Of a DNA stretch of 64,000 nucleotides, positions 1 through 7,867 are shown piece after piece (position 1 is the stretch's first letter; every line of letters begins with the position of its first letter). Source of the stretch: Pseudomonas sp. Bout1 (lineage in GTDB: Bacteria; Pseudomonadota; Gammaproteobacteria; Pseudomonadales; Pseudomonadaceae); assembly GCF_034314165.1 (NCBI RefSeq), contig NZ_JAVIWK010000001.1, forward strand, positions 1,317,001 to 1,381,000. The letters are read 5' to 3'. The notes below the pieces were generated by a model. That model ran no database searches, had not been told where the DNA came from, and was given only the letters and a program-made list of their open reading frames with translations. The translations under genes were made by a program, and so were the position numbers.

Positions 1-961
1 TGTTTTTGTCCGCCGATTTGTCTTCGCCAAAGCGGTAACGGGTGACGGTCTCGGGGTTCTTGAACGGTGGCTGCTGCAGCAGCGTCTTGATCGACTGATT
101 GGCCGATTGGGTACTCAGGGGCTTTTTAGGAGCCGATTCATCGGCCCATGCCGATGGGAACGCCGGCACCAGCACGAGCCCGATCAATAGCAACATGGCC
201 GGCGCTACACCACTCAAGCGCTGGCGCAGTCGACGGAATACCAACTCCAGGTCCCAGGCTTCCAGCACGGTGCGGCGGTTCAAGTACAGGCTGAAACCAC
301 AGGCGACATAAATAGGCTCCCAGAACACCAGGATCACAGCATAGAAGGCATTGGTCAGGTGCTCCAGCCATAGCCAGTCTTGCCCGGCGCTCAGTACGAG
401 GTGTTGCCAATCCCAGTCTTGCTCGACCTGTTCGGGCAGGAAAAAATAAAACACCACCATCAGCCCGGCCCACAGGGCCAGTTCCAGGTGCACCCCGATC
501 AACGTCAACCAGCGCGCAGCGCCGGCGTTGTGCTGTTGCAGCACGCCAAGGCGTTGTTGGCGTGCCTGGCCTTGCAGGCCTTCGAGCTGGACTACCGGCA
601 TCAAGAAACTGCGGCTCAAGCTGAAGCGCCGCCAGGTCAGGCTGGCCAGCAATTGGCCCTTGAGCAGGCGTGGCCATTGGCGCAGGGCCTGCTTGAGGCT
701 GGGGGTTTCGCCGAACAAGGCCTTGGACAGGATATACAGTGGCAGGCGGTCGAATGCTGGCTTCAACCACCAGAACAGCAACAGCGCGGTGGAGGGATGG
801 TTCCACAGCAGCGCACTGAACAGGGCGAAGACCGGCAAGCTCACGATTGCCCAACTGCTCCACAGCAGCCGCCGATGTTCGCGGGCCAGCAGGATGCCGA
901 GGTCCATGGCTTCCCAGGCATTGCGCGGGCGGATCACGACGCTGGCATCACTCAGGCGCAT
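1..961 (-). CDS. Integral membrane protein, probable DUF4129 type (3' end outside window)
   Basis: The reading frame opens at an ATG at 961 and stays open to the left edge, so the C-terminal part is missing. The protein starts MRLSDASVVIRPRNAWEAMD and carries several hydrophobic segments (roughly residues 33-53, 150-170, 205-228 and 255-275), followed by a hydrophilic stretch where the window stops. The ATG overlaps the stop of the SpoIIM-like gene by 14 bp, so the two are translationally coupled. In Pseudomonas this RDD-SpoIIM-membrane protein order usually precedes a MoxR ATPase and DUF58 protein; the DUF4129 label rests on that remembered context and on the membrane topology, not on a visible C-terminal domain. 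Confidence 0.7.
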   Translation of the reverse strand, partial: MRLSDASVVIRPRNAWEAMDLGILLAREHRRLLWSSWAIVSLPVFALFSALLWNHPSTALLLFWWLKPAFDRLPLYILSKALFGETPSLKQALRQWPRLLKGQLLASLTWRRFSLSRSFLMPVVQLEGLQGQARQQRLGVLQQHNAGAARWLTLIGVHLELALWAGLMVVFYFFLPEQVEQDWDWQHLVLSAGQDWLWLEHLTNAFYAVILVFWEPIYVACGFSLYLNRRTVLEAWDLELVFRRLRQRLSGVAPAMLLLIGLVLVPAFPSAWADESAPKKPLSTQSANQSIKTLLQQPPFKNPETVTRYRFGEDKSADKN

Positions 962-1928
962 GGCGGTTGCGTCCGGCAAACAGCAGGTAGGCGGCCATCA
1001 GCAGCCACAGTGCGGCGCCCACCAGGTATTTGATCCAGGGGGCCACGGCGGTGGTAGAGGACCAGTACGCCTCGATGAATGCGGCGATGAGCAGGAACAC
1101 CATCACACCACAAATCATCTGCACGCTTATACGCGCGGCCAAGCGCAGGGATTCGCCTCTTGTCAGTTGCCCCGGCGCAATCAGTGCCCACCCCAACTGC
1201 AGGCCCGCCGCGCCAGCCAGGGCGATAGCGCTGAGTTCGAAGGCACCATGGCCAATCACGAATGACCAGAAGGTCTGGCCGTAGCCGATCTGGGTCAGGT
1301 GCCCGGCGACGGCGCCAATCATCAGGCCGTTGAAGAACAGGAAAAACACGCTGCCCAGGCCAAACAGCAGGCCGGCGGCAAAGGTCTGGAAGGCGATCCC
1401 GATGTTATGCATGACGTAGTAGCCAAACATCATCCAGTCTTCGCTGGAAGCGCGTTCGGCTGCCCGGCCCAGGCGGCTGGCATCGGGGTCGTACATGCCC
1501 TGCATCTCGGCTATTTGTCGGGGGCTGACGATGCTGTAGATCAGGTCGGGAAACAGGTACACCAGCAGCGCGATACCGACCAGGCTGCCGAAGAACAGCA
1601 AGCTCGCCGCCAGCACGAATCGCCATTGCGCGCGAACCAGCCTGGGGAAGCCGGCCAATAGAAAACCCAGCACGTTTGCACCCAACCGGCTGTGGTGGCG
1701 ATACAGCTGTTGGTGGCCCCGCAAGGCAAGTTGTTGCAGTGGGTCAACCAGATAGCTGCTGTAGCCGCGCTCCTGGGCCAGGGCCAGGTGTTGGCACAAC
1801 TGCCGGTATTGATGGGGGAAGTCGGCAAAGTCAGTGTGTTTGGCTTTGCCTTTTTCCAGCTGTGCCAGTTGTATGGCAAAGGCTTGCCATTGTGGTTGGT
1901 GACGGCTTTCGAAAAGGCTCTGCTTCAT
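948..1928 (-). CDS. Stage II sporulation protein M-like membrane protein (SpoIIM/DUF95 family)
   Basis: This 326-residue protein begins with a soluble region of about 100 residues (MKQSLFESRHQPQWQAFA) and then has five or six membrane segments from about residue 105 to the end. The family signature region is the run of Gly/Phe-rich helices around residues 170-240 (GIAFQTFAAGLLFGLGSVFF, then GHGAFELSAIALAGAAG). Members occur in non-sporulating bacteria, and the name reflects homology only; the role in Pseudomonas is unknown. The start overlaps the RDD gene stop by 4 bp (ATGA) and its stop overlaps the next gene, so the three form one operon. Confidence 0.85.
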   Translation of the reverse strand: MKQSLFESRHQPQWQAFAIQLAQLEKGKAKHTDFADFPHQYRQLCQHLALAQERGYSSYLVDPLQQLALRGHQQLYRHHSRLGANVLGFLLAGFPRLVRAQWRFVLAASLLFFGSLVGIALLVYLFPDLIYSIVSPRQIAEMQGMYDPDASRLGRAAERASSEDWMMFGYYVMHNIGIAFQTFAAGLLFGLGSVFFLFFNGLMIGAVAGHLTQIGYGQTFWSFVIGHGAFELSAIALAGAAGLQLGWALIAPGQLTRGESLRLAARISVQMICGVMVFLLIAAFIEAYWSSTTAVAPWIKYLVGAALWLLMAAYLLFAGRNRHAPE

Positions 1929-2617
1929 GCTGGCCCCAACAATCCGCGGGCGACACCGTTCAGTTCTGCCACGGCGCGGGCAGGGGAGACTTGCAGGGGC
2001 GCGGCCAGGATCGCGGCCAGTTCATTGGCCCGTTCGGTGGACAACTCACCCTGGCGTTCGGCGAAGCTGAGAATCGCCCGCTGTTCGTTCAGCTCAAGGG
2101 CGAACGGCAGGCGCAGCGGCGGGGCTTGCGGTACTTGCGGTCGGGAAAGCGTTTGTTCTCGATAGATCACCAGTGTTCCGGCCGCCAGGTCGCCCAGGCG
2201 CTTGAAGTTGGGGTGTTGCAGGCAACTGATGGCCCCGAGGAAATAGCCTATGGGCAGCATGTCGACAAAACGCAGCAGGTTGCGGATGAGAGACGCGGAC
2301 CAGCCGATGGGCGTGCCGTCGTCGTGCACCACCCGCAGGCCCATGATCTGCTTGCCGGGCGAGCAGCCTTGGTTGAGTACCTCGAACAGCACCATGTACC
2401 ACCAACTGACGAGAAACAGCAGCAGTGAACCCAGGCCAACGCCCAGGTTGCCAAGAAAGGCCAGGGCGATGAACAGGATGCCCAGGATAAGGCCGCGCAA
2501 CCCCAGGTCTAAGGCAAATGCCAGTGAACGCACCAGCAACCCGGCCGGGCGCAGCGGCAGGTCGATGCCCTCCGGGGTTTCGATCTGGTAGCGGGTGTCC
2601 AATGGCGCAGGTGGCAT
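1925..2617 (-). CDS. RDD family membrane protein
   Basis: The 230-residue protein contains the RDD-domain pattern: Arg and Asp in the first membrane helix (RSLAFALDLG, about residues 30-39), a second helix pair near 40-85, and the characteristic GKQIMGLRVV plus SLIRNLLRFVDMLP stretch near residues 105-135. The C-terminal third (about 160-230) is soluble. It is the first gene of a minus-strand operon with the SpoIIM-like and DUF4129-like genes. RDD proteins have been linked to ion or solute exchange in some bacteria, but nothing here fixes the substrate. The upstream 190 bp to sbcB is a divergent promoter region. Confidence 0.85.
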   Translation of the reverse strand: MPPAPLDTRYQIETPEGIDLPLRPAGLLVRSLAFALDLGLRGLILGILFIALAFLGNLGVGLGSLLLFLVSWWYMVLFEVLNQGCSPGKQIMGLRVVHDDGTPIGWSASLIRNLLRFVDMLPIGYFLGAISCLQHPNFKRLGDLAAGTLVIYREQTLSRPQVPQAPPLRLPFALELNEQRAILSFAERQGELSTERANELAAILAAPLQVSPARAVAELNGVARGLLGPA

Positions 2618-2806
2618 CGCGGTCCTTGGCAGTGCAGAGCTGGCGCACGGGCGGCAGCGGCTGGGTTGGAAAGACGGATGCTAGCAGTGTCGACGCTGGA
2701 AGCAACCACTCAACGATTTACTGAATGTTTGTACAGTACAGACAGCGCTGGCCCCCGGTGCCTTCCAGCGCCTAGACTTTGTCGGTCTTCAGCACAGGAA
2801 TAGCCC

Positions 2807-4234
2807 GTGACCACCATTTTCTGGTACGACTATGAAACCACCGGCATCAACCCGCGTACCGACCGCCCACTGCAAGTGGCCGGCATTCGTACCGACCTTG
2901 AGCTCAACGAGGTAGGGCCGCCGGTCAATCTTTATTGCCAGCCCAGCGACGATATCCTGCCGCATCCGGCGGCGTGCGCGATTACCGGCATCACGCCTGG
3001 CGTGCTGGCGGAAAAGGGCTTGGCCGAAGCCGACTTCATGACCCGGGTGCACACCGAACTGGCCGCCCCAGGCACGTGTGGCGCCGGCTACAACACCTTG
3101 CGTTTTGACGACGAGATGACGCGCTACAGTTTGTATCGCAACTTTTTTGACCCCTATGCACGGGAGTGGCAAGGCGGCAACAGTCGCTGGGACTTGATCG
3201 ATGTGGTGCGCACCGCCTACGCCTTGCGCCCGGACGGAATCGTCTGGCCGCAACAAGACGGACGCGTCACCCTCAAGCTTGAGCGATTGACGGCTGCCAA
3301 TGGCATCGACCATGGGCAGGCCCACGACGCGTTGTCCGATGTGCGCGCCACCATCGCCCTGGCCCGGCTGGTCCGTGAGAAACAACCCAAGCTCTATGAC
3401 TGGCTGTTCCAGTTGCGCAGCAAACAACGGGTGATGGACCAAGTGCGTCTGTTGCAGCCGATGGTGCATATCTCCGGCCGCTTTGCTGCCGAGCGTCATT
3501 ACCTGGGCGTGGTATTGCCGTTGGCGTGGCACCCGCGCAATCGCAACGCATTGATCGTTTGTGACTTGGGGCTCGACCCCCGGGGTTTACTGGACGAAGA
3601 CGCCGAAACCTTGCGTCGGCGCCTGTACACCCGGCGCGATGATCTTGCCGAAGGTGAGTTGCCGGTACCGCTCAAATTGCTGCATATCAATCGCTGCCCG
3701 GTGGTCGCGCCGTTAAGTGTGCTTCGTGTTCAAGACCGCGAGCGCCTGCAACTGGACATGGATGAGTATGCGGCACGTGCCCTGCGGCTAAGCGACGCAC
3801 AGGAACTATGGCGCGATAAATTAGCGGCGATTTATGCCGAGGAAGATTTTGCGTCGAGCGCCGATCCGGAGCAGCAGCTATACGATGGTTTTATCGGTGA
3901 TCGCGATCGACGTTTATGTGAACAAGTGAGAGTCGCTGAGCCTGAGCAACTAGCGCGCCAGCAATGGCCTTTTGATGATGAGCGTTTGCCGGAATTATTA
4001 TTTCGCTATCGCGCCCGTAACTTTCCCGACACCCTGAATAACGAGGAGCAACAGCGCTGGAGAGTTTTCTGTCAGCAACGTTTGACCGACCCGCAATGGG
4101 GCGCGCCAAACACCCTTGGAGGGTTTAAACAGGCGCATTTTGAATTGGCTGTTAGTGCTACACCGTTTCAGCGGCAGGTGCTTGATGAGTGGCAGGGATA
4201 TGTTGATTCCTTAGCAACTCGAATGGGGCTGTAA
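2807..4234 (+). CDS. sbcB: Exodeoxyribonuclease I
   Basis: This is the 3'-5' exonuclease that degrades single-stranded DNA in recombination and mismatch repair. The 475-residue length fits the family. The DEDD exonuclease motifs are visible: FWYDYETTG at residues 4-12 (acidic pair D and E), NTLRFDDEMTRYS near 96-108, and HDALSDVRATIALA near 165-178. The remainder is the SH3-like and helical C-terminal region of ExoI. Translation uses GTG at 2807. The last 450 bp (from about 3780) look more AT-rich than the start, with codons such as TTA and TTG, which may be local drift. The gene ends in a bidirectional terminator shared with mvaT. Confidence 0.95.
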   Translation: MTTIFWYDYETTGINPRTDRPLQVAGIRTDLELNEVGPPVNLYCQPSDDILPHPAACAITGITPGVLAEKGLAEADFMTRVHTELAAPGTCGAGYNTLRFDDEMTRYSLYRNFFDPYAREWQGGNSRWDLIDVVRTAYALRPDGIVWPQQDGRVTLKLERLTAANGIDHGQAHDALSDVRATIALARLVREKQPKLYDWLFQLRSKQRVMDQVRLLQPMVHISGRFAAERHYLGVVLPLAWHPRNRNALIVCDLGLDPRGLLDEDAETLRRRLYTRRDDLAEGELPVPLKLLHINRCPVVAPLSVLRVQDRERLQLDMDEYAARALRLSDAQELWRDKLAAIYAEEDFASSADPEQQLYDGFIGDRDRRLCEQVRVAEPEQLARQQWPFDDERLPELLFRYRARNFPDTLNNEEQQRWRVFCQQRLTDPQWGAPNTLGGFKQAHFELAVSATPFQRQVLDEWQGYVDSLATRMGL

Positions 4235-4260
4235 TCGGTCCCTCGTAAAATTCAGACAAT

Positions 4261-4288
4261 AAAAAACGCCAGCAAGCTGGCGTTTTTT
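4261..4288. terminator. Bidirectional terminator between sbcB and mvaT
   Basis: A perfect 13-bp inverted repeat (AAAAAACGCCAGC, loop AA, GCTGGCGTTTTTT) gives a U-tract on both strands and separates the convergent sbcB and mvaT genes. Confidence 0.9.
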
Positions 4289-4323
4289 ATTGCGTTGCGT
4301 ATCGCGCAGCGTCCTGACGAAGC

Positions 4324-4698
4324 TTAACCCAGCAGGGTAGCCCAGCCTTCAACCACGTCGCCGCCCCACTTGGCTTTCCACTCTTTCAGCGTCTTGTGGT
4401 TGCCACCTTTGGTTTCAATCACTTCGCCGTTGTGCGGGTTTTTGTATTGTTTAACCTTGCGTGCACGCTTGGTGCCGGTAGTTTTTACAGCGCCACGGGG
4501 TGCCTTAACTTTCGACTCTGGATCCAGCAGCGCGATGATGTCACGCAGGGATTTGGAGTACTCACCCATCAGGGTGCGCAATTTGCCTTCGAATTCCAGC
4601 TCGGTTTGCAGTTTGTCGTCTTGGGACAGGTTCTTCAAACGGGCTTGCAGCTCTTTGATCGCTTCTTCGGTGGCACGGTATTCGTTGATCAGGGACAT
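4324..4698 (-). CDS. mvaT: H-NS-like xenogeneic silencer MvaT
   Basis: The 124-residue protein starts MSLINEYRATEEAIKELQAR. Residues 1-60 form the coiled-coil oligomerisation region, and the C-terminal DNA-binding domain carries the Pseudomonas MvaT signature KRARKVKQYKNPHNGEVIE followed by KGGNHKTLKEWKAKWG. MvaT family proteins bind AT-rich DNA and silence foreign genes. The start at 4698 is preferred over an in-frame start 72 bp upstream because it matches the family N-terminus and has an AAGGTAG-type ribosome site. The 5' region contains a candidate promoter at 4747-4775. The sequence fits MvaT better than its paralogue MvaV. Confidence 0.96.
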   Translation of the reverse strand: MSLINEYRATEEAIKELQARLKNLSQDDKLQTELEFEGKLRTLMGEYSKSLRDIIALLDPESKVKAPRGAVKTTGTKRARKVKQYKNPHNGEVIETKGGNHKTLKEWKAKWGGDVVEGWATLLG

Positions 4699-4746
4699 GA
4701 GGACTACCTTATGTAGGGCGCTGGGGTGAAAGGGGATAGTGGCCCA

Positions 4747-4775
4747 ATAATAGTCAGACAGTTTGCCCAAGTAAA
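4747..4775 (-). promoter_or_regulatory. Candidate mvaT promoter
   Basis: On the minus strand TTTACT (4770-4775) and TATTAT (4747-4752) are separated by 17 bp, which matches a sigma-70 promoter with a weak -35. The predicted leader is about 40 nt. Confidence 0.5.
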
Positions 4776-5049
4776 CATTTAAGGCCGCATTTATGTAATT
4801 TACTTTGGTAGTTTATGGCAAAAGCGTGGAATTGAGTTAATTAGTAAGGGTTAAGCCCTATAGATACTCTCGTTAAGTCTTGGCTAACTGCCCGAGTCTA
4901 TGGCGTTGCGCACATAGAGTGGGTAAAACCTTACGGTATTAAGGGACGCCGCCGACGCTCGCGATCAGAATAAGCGTTGAGGAATACTGCAGTTTTTCTG
5001 CGCAATCGCTAGAATGGCGGCCTTTGCGAAGTTCTGGAGTTCCCCCCTA
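4776..5049. other. Intergenic region between mvaT and purU
   Basis: With the mvaT leader this makes a 351-bp non-coding gap between two divergent genes. It is AT-rich compared with its neighbours, especially 4770-4860, and contains a short hairpin (AGGG-TTAAG-CCCT near 4846). I see no open frame, riboswitch fold or known RNA in it. The AT-richness would suit MvaT autoregulation, which is inference. Confidence 0.5.
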
Positions 5050-5898
5050 ATGCGCACTTTTCGGCTGGTGATTGCTTGCCCGGACCGGGTTGGCATCGTT
5101 GCCAAGGTCAGTAACTTTCTGGCTTCCCACAACGGCTGGATCACCGAAGCGAGCCATCACTCGGACAACCTCAGCGGTTGGTTTTTCATGCGTCACGAAA
5201 TTCGTGCCGACACGCTGCCCTTTGGCCTGGAAGCTTTTCGTGAGGCATTTACGCCGATCGCTGAAGAGTTTTCGATGACCTGGCGCATCACCGATACGGA
5301 ACAGAAAAAACGCGTGGTGCTGATGGCTAGCCGCGAGTCCCACTGCCTGGCCGACCTGCTGCACCGCTGGCACAGCGATGAACTGGACTGCGAGATCTCT
5401 TGTGTGATTTCCAACCACGACGACCTGCGCAGCATGGTTGAGTGGCACGGCATCCCGTTCTACCACGTCCCGGTCGACCCGCAGGACAAGGAGCCGGCAT
5501 TCGCCGAAGTCTCGCGCCTGGTCAAGCACCACGACGCGGACGTCGTGGTGCTGGCGCGCTACATGCAAATCCTGCCGCCGGCACTGTGCAGTGAATACGC
5601 GGGCAAGGTGATGAACATTCACCACAGTTTCCTGCCGTCGTTTGTGGGTGCCAAGCCGTATCACCAAGCGTCTTTGCGTGGCGTCAAGCTGATCGGTGCA
5701 ACGTGCCACTATGTCACTGAAGAGCTGGACGCAGGTCCTATCATCGAGCAGGACGTGGTGCGCGTCAGCCATAGCGACAGCATTGAAGACATGGTCCGCT
5801 TTGGCCGTGATGTCGAGAAAATGGTGCTGGCGCGTGGCCTGCGCTATCACCTGGAAGACCGCGTATTGGTGCACGGCAACAAGACCGTCGTGTTCTGA
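5050..5898 (+). CDS. purU: Formyltetrahydrofolate deformylase
   Basis: PurU hydrolyses 10-formyl-tetrahydrofolate to formate and tetrahydrofolate, balancing one-carbon pools and feeding purine synthesis. The 282-residue protein has an N-terminal ACT domain (RTFRLVIACPDRVGIVAKVS) and a formyltransferase-fold catalytic domain from about residue 85. The catalytic Asn and His lie in NIHHSFLPSF, and the Asp is in HYVTEELDAGPI. The ATG at 5050 is chosen over an in-frame ATG 36 bp upstream because the protein then begins directly at the ACT domain. A terminator follows at 5922. Confidence 0.95.
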   Translation: MRTFRLVIACPDRVGIVAKVSNFLASHNGWITEASHHSDNLSGWFFMRHEIRADTLPFGLEAFREAFTPIAEEFSMTWRITDTEQKKRVVLMASRESHCLADLLHRWHSDELDCEISCVISNHDDLRSMVEWHGIPFYHVPVDPQDKEPAFAEVSRLVKHHDADVVVLARYMQILPPALCSEYAGKVMNIHHSFLPSFVGAKPYHQASLRGVKLIGATCHYVTEELDAGPIIEQDVVRVSHSDSIEDMVRFGRDVEKMVLARGLRYHLEDRVLVHGNKTVVF

Positions 5899-5921
5899 TC
5901 GACCTGTTCCAGTTGAACAAT

Positions 5922-5959
5922 AAGGGGCCTGGGCGTTAAATCGCTGCAGGCCCTTTTTC
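5922..5959 (+). terminator. purU terminator
   Basis: GGGCCTG (5925-5931) pairs with CAGGCCC (5947-5953) and is followed by TTTTT. The ribosome site of the next small open frame starts only a few bases later. Confidence 0.75.
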
Positions 5960-5977
5960 ATTCAGGAGGATCGGACA

Positions 5978-6163
5978 ATGACTGATCCGCGCGATAAAGC
6001 CACTTCCCGAGCACCCGCTACTTTGGGCGAGGGGTGTTTGAGTCGTTATGACCCGGACGCTCTGGATGCTCAAGACGGTACCGACTTCCCGGGTGCCGCC
6101 CTTTTGTGGGCGCAGTTGCAGGAGCAGGATGAGCCGCCGGCGCTGCCTGAATCAGACGCTTGA
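5978..6163 (+). CDS. Small acidic protein of unknown function (61 aa)
   Basis: A strong ribosome site (AGGAGGA at 5964-5970, 7 nt spacing) precedes an ATG giving a 61-residue hydrophilic protein (MTDPRDKATSRAPATLGEGC; ends PPALPESDA). It has no membrane segment or recognisable domain. It lies directly behind the purU terminator, so it would need its own promoter or read-through. Its last 146 bp overlap the 3' end of the convergent membrane-protein gene. The ribosome site is the main support; the overlap is the main reason for doubt. Confidence 0.5.
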   Translation: MTDPRDKATSRAPATLGEGCLSRYDPDALDAQDGTDFPGAALLWAQLQEQDEPPALPESDA

Positions 6164-7127
6164 GCAACGGTTTGCCCAGCATCAACAGGAAGACCGGGCC
6201 GCCCGCTAGCAGGTAAAAGTAATACGTCACGGCCCTCCAGATCAGGATCGCAGCCGCTGCGGTCGATTTGCCCACCATCGGTGCCAGTAATGCCGCCGAC
6301 GTCAGTTCTGCCGCCCCGGCACCTCCGGGCAGCAGGCTGAACTGGCCAGCAGTCAATGCCAGCATCTGGATCAGGAAACTCCAGGCCCATTGCACATTCG
6401 CTCCCAAACCGCGCAATGCCAGGTACAGGACGCTGTAGCGCAAGCTCCAGTGCACGCAGGTCAGCAAAAATACCAGCACCAGGGTGTGCCATGGCAACTT
6501 CAGGGTCTCGGTGAAGGCCGCGAGAAAACGCAGCCATTTGCGCGCCCAGCGGCGGCGGGTAGCGGCCCGCACCTTCAAAGTCTTGAGCACAAACCCCGTA
6601 AGGCGAAGCAATCGGCGGTGAAGGCGCGCCAGTAGCAGGCAACTGATCAGCCCGCCGACCATCGATACCGCACTGAGCCCCAACAGCCATTCGAGTTTGG
6701 GGTTGAGCGTATGGAACAGCGCATATACGGCGATCCCGATCAATGCGCAGAGAAAGAACAACAAGTCGCTCAACTGGTCCATGGCAAACACTGCACTGCC
6801 ACGGGCCGGGCGCACGCCATTGCGCGCGAGCAAGGCCATCAGCGTCAATGGGCCACCGCCGCCACCGGGTGTTGCGCACATGGCAAATTCGGTGGACATC
6901 ACCAGTCCCAGGCTTTTTATCCGGCCCAGTTGCCCGAGATGGTTCCCCAACAGCAGACGGATACGCAGGGTGTTTACCAGCCAGCACAGCACAATCATGC
7001 CGAACATCAGCAACAGCAGTTGCAAGGGGAATTGCTGCAAGCGTGCGCCGGTTTCACCGCCGCCCAGCCACAAGGGAATAGCCAATGCTGCCAGCAACGC
7101 CACCGCCAACCAGATCAGCCGGTTCAT
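6018..7127 (-). CDS. Lysylphosphatidylglycerol synthase-type membrane protein (UPF0104/LPG_synthase_TM)
   Basis: The 369-residue protein has about eight membrane helices and the hallmarks of the family: an N-terminal helix pair, TEFAMCATPGGGGGPLTL near residues 79-96, and PGGAGAAELTSAAL near 262-275. Members are the membrane half of MprF-like lipid aminoacylases, or stand-alone flippase-like proteins in glycolipid pathways; no aminoacyl-transferase domain is attached here. The start overlaps the DUF2334 gene by 4 bp (ATGA). The last 40 residues are low-complexity (Pro/Ala/Arg/His) and overlap a small gene on the other strand. Context suggests envelope glycolipid work with the two upstream genes. 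Confidence 0.85.
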   Translation of the reverse strand: MNRLIWLAVALLAALAIPLWLGGGETGARLQQFPLQLLLLMFGMIVLCWLVNTLRIRLLLGNHLGQLGRIKSLGLVMSTEFAMCATPGGGGGPLTLMALLARNGVRPARGSAVFAMDQLSDLLFFLCALIGIAVYALFHTLNPKLEWLLGLSAVSMVGGLISCLLLARLHRRLLRLTGFVLKTLKVRAATRRRWARKWLRFLAAFTETLKLPWHTLVLVFLLTCVHWSLRYSVLYLALRGLGANVQWAWSFLIQMLALTAGQFSLLPGGAGAAELTSAALLAPMVGKSTAAAAILIWRAVTYYFYLLAGGPVFLLMLGKPLLKRLIQAAPAAHPAPATAPTKGRHPGSRYRLEHPERPGHNDSNTPRPK

Positions 7128-7867
7128 GGCTGCGTGGCCAGCCAGGCGTGTTTGGTTTGCGGGATACGTCCTTCATCGATCAGCCGCCGTAGGATATCGA
7201 ACCAATATTGACGTGAAAAATCGTGGCGCATGTCCACCGGGTGCAGGCCGAGACGAATCACCGGAGCCGATTGCCAGCGCTGCGCGCGACGGTTGCTGAG
7301 GACTTTCGACACGCCCCGGCGCCAGGCGCTTCGGGCACTCCACACCAGCCCCGGGGCCTTGATCGCGGTGAAGTCGGGAAGCCGATAAAAATGTTGCGGG
7401 TCACTGGTATAGGTCAGGGGCAACTGGCGCAAGGCTTGGCGGGTGCCGCAGCTCATCAGCCAGGCCGGGGCGACGAAGCCATGAAGGGGCCAGTCGTGGC
7501 GTTGGAACAGTTCGATCCCGTCTGCCAATCGGGACAGGGCCTGGTCTTCGGCCAGTCGGTAGAACTCTCCTTCATGGGTATAGATTCGACGCATGAACCA
7601 GTCTTTCGGCGTGCGCGGAGCCGGTTGATCATCGCAATGGTAGTAGCCGTGCAACGTCAGTTCATCGCCCCTCGCAACGCGGCTGTCCAGCAGCCGTCGG
7701 AAATCATCATGGCGGTCGAGTGAGTTGCGGTGGTGAAAGTCCGGCACCACTAACCAGGTAACAGGCACGTTACCCAACGCATCGATCGCCTCGACGAACG
7801 GACGGTAATCGGCCCAGGTTTGTGGTGCCACGTCATGCAGCACCAGTATCACTGAGCGCCTAGCCAT
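7124..7867 (-). CDS. DUF2334 polysaccharide deacetylase-like protein
   Basis: The 247-residue protein begins MARRSVILVLHDVAPQTWAD. The HDV motif near residue 11 and the HGYYHCDD motif near residues 75-82 correspond to metal-binding positions of NodB-like deacetylases, and ETPTW-like regions are replaced by WLVVPDFHHRNSL, as in the DUF2334 branch. The likely reaction is removal of an acyl group from a surface sugar, but the substrate is unknown. The ATG at 7867 overlaps the glycosyltransferase stop by 8 bp, and the stop overlaps the next gene by 4 bp, so the three are coupled. An in-frame start upstream would lie inside the glycosyltransferase gene and is rejected. Confidence 0.85.
   Translation of the reverse strand: MARRSVILVLHDVAPQTWADYRPFVEAIDALGNVPVTWLVVPDFHHRNSLDRHDDFRRLLDSRVARGDELTLHGYYHCDDQPAPRTPKDWFMRRIYTHEGEFYRLAEDQALSRLADGIELFQRHDWPLHGFVAPAWLMSCGTRQALRQLPLTYTSDPQHFYRLPDFTAIKAPGLVWSARSAWRRGVSKVLSNRRAQRWQSAPVIRLGLHPVDMRHDFSRQYWFDILRRLIDEGRIPQTKHAWLATQP

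Noticed and set aside
138..863. 241-codon minus-strand frame at the left edge
   Set aside because: It lies in another frame within the true DUF4129-like gene, which stays open to the edge and gives clear membrane helices.
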